From positions 1-64,000 of the forward strand of contig JAHBWG010000028.1 of the NCBI GenBank assembly GCA_019637095.1: a stretch of 64,000 nt of DNA, written 5' to 3'. This document shows positions 7,568-15,615 of the stretch, piece by piece. The notes beneath the pieces are model-generated. The model was not told the origin of the DNA and made no database searches. It saw nothing but the letters and a program-made list of their open reading frames with translations. Each line of letters opens with the position of its first letter. The stretch's first letter is position 1. A program made the translations under genes and the position numbers. This DNA is from Sandaracinaceae bacterium (GTDB lineage Bacteria; Myxococcota_A; Polyangia; Polyangiales; Sandaracinaceae).

Positions 7568-8656
7568 TCAGGAGCGCTCGAAGATCTCGCGCAGCTCGTA
7601 GGGCGGCGTCACGTCGATCTGCTCGAACGTGCACGCGCCCGCGGGCTTGTCGTCCCGCCAGCGCACGAACGTGGCGGTGTGACGGAAGCGCGCGCCCTCG
7701 AGGTGATCGAACTTCACCTCGCAGACGCGGACGGGACGCAGCGGGACGAACGAGAGGTCCTTGTCCGCGCTCCACCGGCTCTGCGCGCCCGGGCGCCGCG
7801 TGCCCGACGGCGGGGCGCTCCAGGCGGCCCACGGGTGCTCGTCCGCCGCCCCGGCGGCGAGCGGCAGGAGCGCCTCGGCGAGCGCGCGGCGCTCCTCCAT
7901 CTTGAACGACGACGTCACGCCGACGTGGTGCAGCGCGCCGTCCTGGGCGTAGAGGCCGAGCAAGAGCGAGCCGACGAGCTCGCCCGGCCCGCGCTTGTGC
8001 CAGCGCAGCCCGCCGACCACCGCGTCGCACGTCCGCACGTGCTTGACCTTCACCATCGCGCGCCTGCCGGGCTGGTAGGTCAGGCTCTGGGCCTTGGCGA
8101 TCACGCCGTCGAGCCCGGCGCCCTCGAAGCGCGCGAACCAGTCGCGCGCGACGCTCGGCTCGCGGGTCATCGGCGTGAGGTGGACCGGCGGCGCCGCGTC
8201 CTCGAGCACCGACTCGAGGAGCCGGCGGCGCTCGACCAATGGAAGGTCGCGCAAGTCGTCTCGCCCGAGCGCGAGCAGGTCGAACGCCACGAACGAGGCG
8301 GGCGTCTCGCTCGCGAGCCGCTCCACGCGCGATCGCGCGGGGTGGATCCGCTGCTGGAGCGCGCCGAAGTCGAGCCGGCCGCCGGAGGCCACGACGAGCT
8401 CCCCGTCGAGGACGCAGCGCGATGGGAGCGACGCGAGGAGCGGGTCCACGAGCTCCGGGAAGTAGCGGAGCATCGGGCGCTCGTCCCGGCTCTGCAGGTA
8501 CAGGCGCTCCTCCTCGCGCCAGATCAGCGTGCGGAACCCGTCCCACTTCGGCTCGTACAGCCACTCGCCGCGCTCGGGGAGCGGGCCCGCCTTCGCCAGC
8601 ATGGGCGCGAGCGGCGGGCCGAAGGGGAGCACCTCGGGGCGGAGCGCCTCGTCCAT
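7568..8656 (-). CDS. ATP-dependent DNA ligase (LigC/LigD ligase-domain type)
   Basis: A 362-residue stand-alone ligase. The adenylation motif KxDG is present (EPKWDGFR, Lys37), followed by the LDGEL motif (VLDGELVV) and motif IV (LDGVIAKA), with KVKHVRTCD as motif V. A C-terminal OB-fold region follows (about residues 225-360). No polymerase or 3'-phosphoesterase domain is fused, so it is LigC-like rather than full LigD. The family seals nicks with ATP and supports repair, including non-homologous end joining or excision repair. No Ku or polymerase partner is visible here. ATG at 8656 gives the expected length. It is preceded on the same strand by the ABC ATPase gene, whose start lies further upstream at 9433. 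Confidence 0.9.
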   Translation of the reverse strand: MDEALRPEVLPFGPPLAPMLAKAGPLPERGEWLYEPKWDGFRTLIWREEERLYLQSRDERPMLRYFPELVDPLLASLPSRCVLDGELVVASGGRLDFGALQQRIHPARSRVERLASETPASFVAFDLLALGRDDLRDLPLVERRRLLESVLEDAAPPVHLTPMTREPSVARDWFARFEGAGLDGVIAKAQSLTYQPGRRAMVKVKHVRTCDAVVGGLRWHKRGPGELVGSLLLGLYAQDGALHHVGVTSSFKMEERRALAEALLPLAAGAADEHPWAAWSAPPSGTRRPGAQSRWSADKDLSFVPLRPVRVCEVKFDHLEGARFRHTATFVRWRDDKPAGACTFEQIDVTPPYELREIFERS

Positions 8657-8668
8657 CGCGAGGCGAGC

Positions 8669-9433
8669 TTACCCCGGGATGCTCGGGCGGGTCTTCGCGC
8701 GCAGCTGCGAGGAGCGCACGAACGGCGCGACGCGCGGGTCGTCCCACGCGCGAAGCTCGTCCGGCGTGCCCACCTTGGCGACCACGCCGCCGTGGAGGAG
8801 CGCGAGCCGATCGCTCGCCGCGAAAGCGCTCCGCATGTTCTGCGTCGCCACGATCGTCGTCACGCCGTGCACGCGCCGGAGCGACTCGAGCAGCCGGTCG
8901 ACGCGCGTGACGTTGATCGGATCGAGGCCCTCCGTCGGCTCGTCGTAGAGGACGACCTCCGGGCGCGTCGCGATCGCCCGCGCGAGCCCGACGCGCTTGC
9001 GCATCCCGCCGGAGAGATCCGCCGGCCACATGGCCTCGATGCCCGGCAAGCTCACTTGCGCGAGCGACTCGGCGACGCGCGCCGCGATCGCCGCCTCGTC
9101 GAGCACGCGCTGCTCGCGTAGCGCGTAAGCGACATTGTCCCCGACGGTGAGCGAGTCGAAGAGCGCGTCCCACTGGAACAGCATCCCGATGCGCCGGCGG
9201 ACCGCGATCCAGCCGCGCTCCGGGAGGTTCGTGACGTCCTCTCCGTCGAACACGATGCGCCCGCCGTCCGGCGGATAGAGCCCGATGAGGAGCTTCAGGA
9301 GCACGCTCTTGCCCGACCCGGACGCCCCGATGAGCGTGATCCGCTCCCCGGCGTGGAGATCGAGGTCGAGCCCCTCGAGGACGACGTTCGCCCCGAAGCG
9401 CTTCACGAGGCCGCGGATCTCGAAGAGCGCCAC
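8669..9433 (-). CDS. ABC transporter ATP-binding protein, MlaF-like
   Basis: A 254-residue ABC ATPase: Walker A GASGSGKS, a Q-loop (MLFQWDALFDSLTV), signature LSGGMRKR, and Walker B EVVLYDEPTEGLDP. The FQWDALFDSL and DEPTEGLDP patterns are those of MlaF/Ttg2A ATPases, which energise MCE-type phospholipid transport between membranes. GTG at 9433 has GGGAG a few bases upstream and starts the protein at ALFEIRGLVK; longer frames would run into a non-protein-like segment. No permease or MCE-domain protein is adjacent, so its partners must be encoded elsewhere. It lies 12 bases upstream of the ligase gene and is divergent from the GNAT gene. Confidence 0.88.
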   Translation of the reverse strand: MALFEIRGLVKRFGANVVLEGLDLDLHAGERITLIGASGSGKSVLLKLLIGLYPPDGGRIVFDGEDVTNLPERGWIAVRRRIGMLFQWDALFDSLTVGDNVAYALREQRVLDEAAIAARVAESLAQVSLPGIEAMWPADLSGGMRKRVGLARAIATRPEVVLYDEPTEGLDPINVTRVDRLLESLRRVHGVTTIVATQNMRSAFAASDRLALLHGGVVAKVGTPDELRAWDDPRVAPFVRSSQLRAKTRPSIPG

Positions 9434-9494
9434 CGCGCTCCCGCTCTTAGCACACGGTTGACGGCGCGGGCGGGCGGGCGTAGTCACGAGAGTC

Positions 9495-9923
9495 GTGACG
9501 CTGAGCTGGATCCGCGAGCGCAACGCCGTCTGGAACGCCGACAAGGCCCGCATCGTCGGGCGCGCGCCGGCCGGCATCTTCGACACCCGCTACGGGAAGC
9601 TCGAGGAGGGCGACCTCGTGCCCGCCGAGTGGTGGCGGGTCGAGGACGACGGCCGGACCGTCGCGTACGGCTGGCTCGACGTGAACTGGGGCGACGCGGA
9701 GATCCTCCTCGCGACCGAGCCGGAGGCGCGCGGCCGCGGCGTCGGCACGTTCGTGCTCAAGCACCTCGAGCTCGAGGCCCGCGCGCGCGGGCTGAACTAC
9801 ATGTACAACCTCGTCCGGCCGACGCACCCGCACGGGGAGCAGCTGACCGCCTGGCTCGTGCGGCGGGGGTTCGAAGCGGCGCGCGACGGGCGCCTCGTGC
9901 GCTCGGTCCCGTACGACGCCTGA
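9495..9923 (+). CDS. GNAT-family N-acetyltransferase
   Basis: A 142-residue protein with the acetyl-CoA pyrophosphate-binding signature of GNAT enzymes: [18 protein letters not shown] at about residues 74-91, where R-G-R-G-V-G is the core. The N-terminal half supplies the acceptor-binding strands and the C-terminal half a final strand ([16 protein letters not shown]). The substrate cannot be predicted. The GTG start at 9495 is divergent from the MlaF-like ATPase, 61 bases apart. No obvious operon partner follows, since the next gene lies on the opposite strand. Confidence 0.8.
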   Translation: MTLSWIRERNAVWNADKARIVGRAPAGIFDTRYGKLEEGDLVPAEWWRVEDDGRTVAYGWLDVNWGDAEILLATEPEARGRGVGTFVLKHLELEARARGLNYMYNLVRPTHPHGEQLTAWLVRRGFEAARDGRLVRSVPYDA

Positions 9924-9948
9924 GGCGCGCGAGCGCCGGGCGATCCCT

Positions 9949-10578
9949 TCAGAACCGATCGAAGACGATCTCGATCACCGGCTCGACGCTCCGGGCGCCC
10001 GAGGCGTCGAGCGAGAGCGGCGCGAGCAGCCGCGCGCGCAGCGACGCCGCCGACTCCGGCTCGCGCGCCTCGTAGGCCGCGAAGAGCGCCGCGGCGTACC
10101 GGAGCGAGGGAGCGCAGTCGAACGCGCACGGGTCGAACGGGACGAGGGCCTCGCGCGTGGGCAACAGGAAGCTCAGCCGCGCGTGCGTCACGCGCGTGCG
10201 GCGCAGCGCGTCCTCGGCGGCGACCACGCGCTCTGCCGCGCGCGTCCCGTCCGCGCGCTCGTCGACGCCGCGCACCACGCGCGCGACGAACCCCTCGACG
10301 CAGCAGCGCGGGTAGCCGAGCCCGCGCCCGAGCGCGCGGTGCGCCTCCAGGATCTCGGCGTCGGGCGCGCGGCGGCGGGCGCCCGGGTGCACGAGCGCCT
10401 CGGCGTCGCGGAGCGCGCGCGCGTCCTGCTCGGAGCGCGCCACGTAGACGATCCCGTGGCCCTCCGCGACCGCCGCGCCCCGCGCACGCCACCGCTCGGC
10501 CTCGGGTGGCTCCCCCGCGAAGCGGAGCGCCGGCTTGATGCCGATCGCGAACGCCAGGACCTCGAGCGGGGCGACCAT
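9949..10578 (-). CDS. Hypothetical protein with GYPxCC motif (DUF483-like?)
   Basis: A 209-residue protein with the distinctive motif LGYPRCCVEGF at about residues 88-98 and a further Cys pair (FDPCAFDCAPS) about 55 residues on. Adjacent Cys residues after Gly-Tyr-Pro are known from a DUF483-like family of uncharacterised proteins, and the second pair may complete a metal site; this assignment is tentative. ATG at 10578 is preferred over 10617 because GGAG lies about five bases upstream and the N-terminus becomes MVAPLEVLAF. It is divergent from the lipoprotein gene at 10635. Confidence 0.6.
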   Translation of the reverse strand: MVAPLEVLAFAIGIKPALRFAGEPPEAERWRARGAAVAEGHGIVYVARSEQDARALRDAEALVHPGARRRAPDAEILEAHRALGRGLGYPRCCVEGFVARVVRGVDERADGTRAAERVVAAEDALRRTRVTHARLSFLLPTREALVPFDPCAFDCAPSLRYAAALFAAYEAREPESAASLRARLLAPLSLDASGARSVEPVIEIVFDRF

Positions 10579-10634
10579 CGCGGCTCCAACGTGACGAGTT
10601 GACGGGCGGTTCCGCAACGGAGATCAGTTGCGGG

Positions 10635-11570
10635 GTGCGCGCCACGCTCCTCGCCCTCGCCTTGCTCGGCAGCTGCGACCCGGCCGGGCTCGCGCCCCCG
10701 ATCGAGGCCGAGCCCGCGCGCCGCCCCGAGCCGCCGCGCTTCGACTGCGCGCTCGCCGGGCCCGCGCGCGCGCTCGAGGGCGCCGCACCCGCGCTCGCGC
10801 CCGGGGCCCTCGCCGTGCACGACACCGGCGGCCGCGCGCACCTGCACCGGCTCGACGCGCCGAGCGAGCCGCCGATCGCCCTCGACGCGGGGGTCCTCGC
10901 GCTCGCGCGCCACGGCGACGGATGGATCGCCGTGCAGCCCGAGCGCGCGCTCGCCCTGGACGCCGCGGGCGCGAGCGCCTGGGAGGTGCCCCTCGGGCGG
11001 AGCGCGAGCCACGCGGCGCTCGCCCTCGACGAGTCGCACGCGTGGATCGCGATCGAGGGCGACGACGGCGCCAACCTCGGCGCGCTCGCCCTCGAGGACC
11101 GCAGGCTCGGCGCGTGGGCGCCGCTCGCGAGCGGGCCCGGCGCCCTGCTCGTCGCGCCCGGCCGCGGCGGACGAGCCGGCGGCGCGCTCCACGACGCCGA
11201 GGGCGCGCCGCTCGAGGCGCCCGGCCCGCCGCTCGCGCTCGCCGGGCCGGCGGTCGTGTTCACCGCCCGCGACCGCACCGGCGCGTGGGTGGACGGACCG
11301 ACGCCGGCGCGCGTCACGCGCGGCGAGCCTGCGCCCTCGGCGGTGCACGCCACCGCGCTCGGCGCGCGGATCCTCGTCGCGTACACGGCCGAGGAGGACC
11401 TCTTCGTCCAGCCGGCCCGTGCCGGCGAGGGCGCCCTCGGCGAGCCGCTCCTCGTCGCGCCGGAGGCGGTCGCGGCGGGGCTCGCCGCCGAGGGGGAGCG
11501 GTTCTGGATCGCCTGGGTCGAGCGCGGCGGCGCGGTGCGCGTGCGCGCCGGCGAGTGTCGCGGTGATTGA
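10635..11570 (+). CDS. Hypothetical lipoprotein, possible beta-propeller
   Basis: A 311-residue protein with a clear lipoprotein signal (LLALALLGSC, Cys at about residue 14) when read from GTG at 10635; earlier starts would bury the signal. The body is a series of short hydrophobic strands alternating with Gly/Asp turns and Trp-containing repeats (WIAVQPE, WIAIEG, WIAWVE), which is compatible with a beta-propeller. No catalytic residues stand out. The TGA stop coincides with the -35 region of the promoter proposed for glutaminyl-tRNA synthetase. Confidence 0.62.
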   Translation: MRATLLALALLGSCDPAGLAPPIEAEPARRPEPPRFDCALAGPARALEGAAPALAPGALAVHDTGGRAHLHRLDAPSEPPIALDAGVLALARHGDGWIAVQPERALALDAAGASAWEVPLGRSASHAALALDESHAWIAIEGDDGANLGALALEDRRLGAWAPLASGPGALLVAPGRGGRAGGALHDAEGAPLEAPGPPLALAGPAVVFTARDRTGAWVDGPTPARVTRGEPAPSAVHATALGARILVAYTAEEDLFVQPARAGEGALGEPLLVAPEAVAAGLAAEGERFWIAWVERGGAVRVRAGECRGD

Positions 11571-11594
11571 CCTCGGCGGCGCCGCGCGTAGGCT
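11567..11594 (+). promoter_or_regulatory. Promoter candidate for glnS
   Basis: TTGACC (11567-11572), a 16-base spacer and TAGGCT (11589-11594). The GTG proposed as the glnS start is at 11603, eight bases beyond the -10, so the transcript would be leaderless. The -35 overlaps the upstream stop codon. Confidence 0.45.
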
Positions 11595-11602
11595 GGCCGG
11601 CC

Positions 11603-13300
11603 GTGACCGACACCACCCTGCGCGACGACGAGAGCCCCGGGAACTTCATCCGCGAGATCGTCGAGGACGATCTGCGCGAGGGGCGCCGCGCGCGCATCGT
11701 CACGCGCTTCCCCCCCGAGCCGAACGGTTACCTCCACATCGGCCACGCGAAGGCGATCTGGGTGAACTTCTCGCTCGCGCGCGAGTTCGGCGGCCAGTGC
11801 AACCTGCGCTTCGACGACACGAACCCCGTCGCCGAGGACGAGGAGTTCGTCCACGGGATCGAGCGCGACATCCGCTGGCTCGGCTACGAGTGGGGGGAGA
11901 CGAAGTACGCCTCGGACTACTTCGAGCAGCTCTACGCCTGGGCGGTGCAGCTCGTGAAGGACGGCAAGGCCTACGTCGACGAGCAGGGCCTCGAGCAGAT
12001 CCGCGAGGGGCGCGGGAGCTTCCACCGGCCCGGCGTCGAGAGCCCCTACCGCGACCGCAGCGTCGAGGAGAACCTCGCGCAGCTCGAGCGGATGCGCGCC
12101 GGCGAGATCGAGGAGGGCGGCGCCGTCCTGCGCGCGAAGATCGACATGCAGTCGAAGGACCTCAAGCTGCGCGATCCGCTGATGTACCGGATCCTCAAGG
12201 CGCCGCATCACCGCACGGGCACCCGCTGGTGCATCTACCCGATGTACGACTGGGCCCACGGCCAGAGCGACGCGATCGAAGGGATCACCCACTCGTGCTG
12301 CTCGCTCGAGTTCGTCAACCACCACGCGCTCTACGACTGGTTCCTCGAGGCCATCGGCGTCCCCGCGCCGCCGCAGCAGTACGAGTTCGCGCGGCTCAAC
12401 CTCGACTACACCGTGCTGAGCAAGCGCGCGCTCCTCGAGCTCGTGCGCGGCGGCCACGTCGAGGGCTGGGACGACCCGCGCATGCCGACGCTCGCGGGGA
12501 TGCGACGCCGCGGTTACACGCCCGAGGCCATCAAGGCGTTCTGCGAGCGGACCGGCGTGAGCCGGCGACCGGGGGTCGTCGACGTCGGCCTGCTCGAGCA
12601 CGAGGTGCGGACCGACCTCAACGCGCGCTCGCCGCGCTACATGGGCGTGCTCGATCCGATCCGGCTCGTCATCGAGAACTACCCCGAGGGGCACGTCGAC
12701 TGGTTCGACTGCCCGCTCAACCCGGACGATCCGTCGTTCGGGACGCGGCGCGTGCCGCTCTCGCACACGCTCTTCATCGAGCGCGAGGACTTCGAGAAGG
12801 ACCCGCCGAAGAAGTGGTTCCGCCTCGCGCCGGGCGCGGAGGTGCGCCTCCGGTACGCCGCGCTCGTGACCTGCCGCGACGTCGTCGAGGACGCCGACGG
12901 GCGCGTGGTCGAGCTGCGCTGCACCTGGGACCCCGACTCCAAGGGCGGGCGCTCGCCCGACGGACGCAAGGTGAAGGGCACCATCCACTGGGTGAGCGCG
13001 GCGCACGCGCTCGACGCCGAGGTGCGCCTGTTCGACCGCCTCTTCACCACCGAGAGCCCGATGGCCGACGAGGCGACGAGCTTCCTCGAGCACCTGAACC
13101 CCGCGTCGCGCGAAGTCAAGACGGCTTGCAAGCTCGAGCCCGCACTCGGCGCGCTCGGTCCGGGCGAGCGCGTGCAGCTCGAGCGGCTCGGTTACTTCGT
13201 CACCGACTCCGCGGACCACGCGCCGGGCCGCCCCGTCTTCAATCGGACGATCACGCTGAAGGACACCTGGTCCAAGATCGCGGCGCGCGAGCCGCGCTGA
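11603..13300 (+). CDS. glnS: Glutaminyl-tRNA synthetase
   Basis: A 565-residue class I synthetase that charges tRNA-Gln with glutamine. The HIGH motif is exact (YLHIGHAKA, His45-His48), and the KMSKS-equivalent reads VLSKR (271-275). Family landmarks FPPEPNGYLHIGH, RFDDTNP, YDWAHGQSDAIEGITHS and WDDPRMPTL are all present, and the C-terminal beta-barrel anticodon-binding domain is complete. SLEF and the length match GlnRS rather than GluRS. GTG at 11603 is preferred over a TTG 36 bases upstream because it gives VTDTTLRDDESPGNFI and sits just after a good promoter. Possession of GlnRS implies direct charging instead of the transamidation route for tRNA-Gln. Confidence 0.95.
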   Translation: MTDTTLRDDESPGNFIREIVEDDLREGRRARIVTRFPPEPNGYLHIGHAKAIWVNFSLAREFGGQCNLRFDDTNPVAEDEEFVHGIERDIRWLGYEWGETKYASDYFEQLYAWAVQLVKDGKAYVDEQGLEQIREGRGSFHRPGVESPYRDRSVEENLAQLERMRAGEIEEGGAVLRAKIDMQSKDLKLRDPLMYRILKAPHHRTGTRWCIYPMYDWAHGQSDAIEGITHSCCSLEFVNHHALYDWFLEAIGVPAPPQQYEFARLNLDYTVLSKRALLELVRGGHVEGWDDPRMPTLAGMRRRGYTPEAIKAFCERTGVSRRPGVVDVGLLEHEVRTDLNARSPRYMGVLDPIRLVIENYPEGHVDWFDCPLNPDDPSFGTRRVPLSHTLFIEREDFEKDPPKKWFRLAPGAEVRLRYAALVTCRDVVEDADGRVVELRCTWDPDSKGGRSPDGRKVKGTIHWVSAAHALDAEVRLFDRLFTTESPMADEATSFLEHLNPASREVKTACKLEPALGALGPGERVQLERLGYFVTDSADHAPGRPVFNRTITLKDTWSKIAAREPR

Positions 13301-13336
13301 CTGGACGCGAGGCGTTTGTTCGACAACCCTCACCCC

Positions 13337-14470
13337 ATGCACGGACGGCTCACCGCGCTCTGCGTCGTGCTCGCGCTCGGCTGCGGGTCCAAGACCGGGC
13401 TCCTGATCCCGGACGCGGATCTGCCGTTCGACGCGGGGATGGACGCGGGCTTCGACGCGGGGATCGACGCGCCGATGTGCATGCCGCAGCCGGTCGAGCT
13501 CCGCCAGCGAGGGGCGCAGATCATGTTCGTGCTCGACCGCAGCCAGTCGATGGACGACACGATGGCGGGCGAGCGCCGCGACCCGGGCGACCCCCGCCCG
13601 AGCCGGTGGGACGTGATGGCGGACACGTTCGAGGCCGTCTTCGGTGGCGCCGACCCGCTGCTCGAGATCGGCGCCAAGATCTACCCGGACGCGCCGGACG
13701 GCTTCTCCACCCCCGAGGAGGCGTGCAACGTCGATCGCGGCGTGAACTTCGCACCCGCGATGGACCGAGCACAGCGCCTGGTGAACCTCATCCGAGCGAC
13801 CACGCCGATGGGCGGCACGCCGACCGGCGCCGCCCTCGACGAAGTGGAGCGCTTCTTCTCCACGCGCCCCGCGCCGGGCGTCCCGCGGTTCGTGGTCCTC
13901 GCGACGGACGGCGGCCCGAACTGCCGGCCAGACCTCGACGTCGACCCGACCCGGTGCTTGTGCACAGGCCGCCCTGAACAGTGCAGCCCCGCCACCGCAG
14001 GTATCTACGCGCCGTACAACTGCATCGACGAGCGCCGCACCCTCGACGTGATCGCGCGCCTGGCGCCGTCGATGCCCGTCTACGTGATCGGCATCGACGA
14101 CCCGACGCGGCCGGACCTCGCCGACGTGCTCGACCGCATGGCGATCGCCGGCGGACGCCCGCGCGACCCGGACGCCGGCCGCCGCTTCTACAGCGTGGCG
14201 CGCACGGCGGACCTCGAGGACGCGCTCACGACGATCACCGACGAGATCGCGCGCTGCGTGTTCGGCCTCGACCCCGCGATCCCGCCCGACGCGTCGCTGT
14301 CCGTGTCGATCGGCGACGTCCTCGTCGCGCGCGACGGGACGCGCAGCGAAGGCTGGGACTACACCCGCGCGGACCGCGCGGAGCTCACCCTCTTCGGCGG
14401 CGCGTGCGAGCGGCTCACCGCCACGGGCGGCCCGATCACCGCCGAGATCCTCTGCGACGCCACGGAGTGA
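13337..14470 (+). CDS. von Willebrand factor A domain lipoprotein (first of a tandem pair)
   Basis: A 377-residue lipoprotein. The signal peptide ends LALGCGSKTGL with the lipid Cys at about residue 16, followed by a short DAG-rich linker. The vWA domain has a metal-dependent adhesion site: DRSQS (DxSxS), Thr in TTPMGGTPTG and ATDGGPN for the third loop. A Cys-rich insert (about residues 197-228) follows the third loop. vWA proteins bind ligands through a bound divalent ion and would here be anchored to an envelope membrane. The next gene, one base away, is a paralogue. ATG at 13337 starts the signal; an upstream TTG would lengthen it needlessly. Confidence 0.85.
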   Translation: MHGRLTALCVVLALGCGSKTGLLIPDADLPFDAGMDAGFDAGIDAPMCMPQPVELRQRGAQIMFVLDRSQSMDDTMAGERRDPGDPRPSRWDVMADTFEAVFGGADPLLEIGAKIYPDAPDGFSTPEEACNVDRGVNFAPAMDRAQRLVNLIRATTPMGGTPTGAALDEVERFFSTRPAPGVPRFVVLATDGGPNCRPDLDVDPTRCLCTGRPEQCSPATAGIYAPYNCIDERRTLDVIARLAPSMPVYVIGIDDPTRPDLADVLDRMAIAGGRPRDPDAGRRFYSVARTADLEDALTTITDEIARCVFGLDPAIPPDASLSVSIGDVLVARDGTRSEGWDYTRADRAELTLFGGACERLTATGGPITAEILCDATE

Positions 14471-14471
14471 T

Positions 14472-15524
14472 GTGAAGGCGTGCGCCCTCGTCGCCGCGCT
14501 CGCGCTCGCGCTCGGGTGTGGCAGCCGCACCGGACTCGGCGTCGAGGCGTACGACGCAGGAAGCGCCCGCGACGCGGGGTCGGACGCGGGGTCGGACGCG
14601 GGGCTCGACGCGGGGACGGACGCGGGCGTCGACGCGGGGCTCGTCTGCCGGCCGGGCGTGGTCCGGCTCGAGCAGGGCATCGCGGAGGTCGTCTTCGTGG
14701 TCGACCGCTCGGGCTCGATGGCGTTCGGCTTCGACGGCCTGCCGGCGGGCCGCGGCGAGTCGCGCTGGGAGATCCTCGAGCGCGCGCTCGGCGCCGCGCT
14801 CGAGGCGTTCGACGAGCGCGTGTCGGTGGGGGCGAAGTTCTTCCCGACGCAGACGATGCGGGCCACGGAGGGGCCGTGCGACGTGCTCGAGGGGCTCGAC
14901 GTCGACGTCGGCCCCGGGCGCGCGCCCGGGATCCTCACGCAGTTCCGCCGCTACACGCCGTTCGGGGGGACGCCGGTCGGGCCCGCGACGCGGGTCGCGC
15001 TCGACGCGCTCCTCGCCCGCGCGGACGAGCGCCGCTCGCAGTTCATCGTCATCGCCACCGACGGCGCGCCGACCTGCGGCGGCTCGGCGGTGCGCGAGGT
15101 CGTCGAGGCCGTGCGGGCGGCGCGCGACGACCACGGCATCGACGTGTACGTCGTCGGCATCTCGAGCGCGCCGGGCGAGGTGGACCTCCTGAACCAGCTC
15201 GCGATCAGCGGCGGGCGCCCGCGACCCTCGACCGAGGCCCGGCGCTTCTACGACGCGCGCGATCCGGAGCTGCTGGGAACGCTGCTGGGCGAGATCGCCC
15301 GGGACCTCGCGCGGTGCGTGTTCGCGGTGCCGGTCCCGCCGCGCGAAGACGACGTCGTCGAGGTGAGCGTCGGGGGCATGACCGTGCCCCACGACCCCAC
15401 GCGCGAGAGCGGCTGGGACTGGACGGGACCGGGCCGCGCGCAGATCAGCCTGTTCGGCGCCGCCTGCGATCGCGCGACCGGCGGCGCGGCGGTTCGCGCG
15501 AACATCGCCTGCGCCGAGCCGTGA
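14472..15524 (+). CDS. von Willebrand factor A domain lipoprotein (second of a tandem pair)
   Basis: A 350-residue paralogue of the preceding gene, with the same lipoprotein start (LALGCGSRTGL, Cys at about residue 16), an Asp-Ala-Gly linker encoded by a 12-base tandem repeat, and a vWA domain with DRSGS, the TPFGGTPVG threonine loop and ATDGAPT. C-terminal similarity is also clear: GGRPR, RRFYDAR, ARCVFAVP and LFGAACDR have equivalents in the first copy. It lacks most of the Cys-rich insert. GTG at 14472 follows the upstream stop by one base with GGAG just before it, so the pair is an operon that arose by tandem duplication. Confidence 0.85.
   Translation: MKACALVAALALALGCGSRTGLGVEAYDAGSARDAGSDAGSDAGLDAGTDAGVDAGLVCRPGVVRLEQGIAEVVFVVDRSGSMAFGFDGLPAGRGESRWEILERALGAALEAFDERVSVGAKFFPTQTMRATEGPCDVLEGLDVDVGPGRAPGILTQFRRYTPFGGTPVGPATRVALDALLARADERRSQFIVIATDGAPTCGGSAVREVVEAVRAARDDHGIDVYVVGISSAPGEVDLLNQLAISGGRPRPSTEARRFYDARDPELLGTLLGEIARDLARCVFAVPVPPREDDVVEVSVGGMTVPHDPTRESGWDWTGPGRAQISLFGAACDRATGGAAVRANIACAEP
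14571..14642 (+). repeat. 12-base tandem repeat encoding (S/L/T/V)DAG units
   Basis: Six consecutive 12-base units based on GACGCGGGGTCG, with changes in the last three bases, encode the linker between the lipid anchor and the vWA domain. Copy number could vary by slippage, changing the tether length. Confidence 0.75.
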
Positions 15525-15615
15525 GCCCCCTCACAGTCCACCCTCGAACCGGCCGGCACGGCAAGTAAAAGGGCCCGGCGCGCGTGCGGGGACCGCGCGC
15601 TCGGAGGGAGACTCG

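Noticed and set aside
9797-14938. A 1713-codon open frame on the minus strand across glnS and the vWA genes
   Set aside because: It spans several verified plus-strand genes and an opposite-strand start region, is low-complexity Arg/Ala/Glu, and matches no domain.
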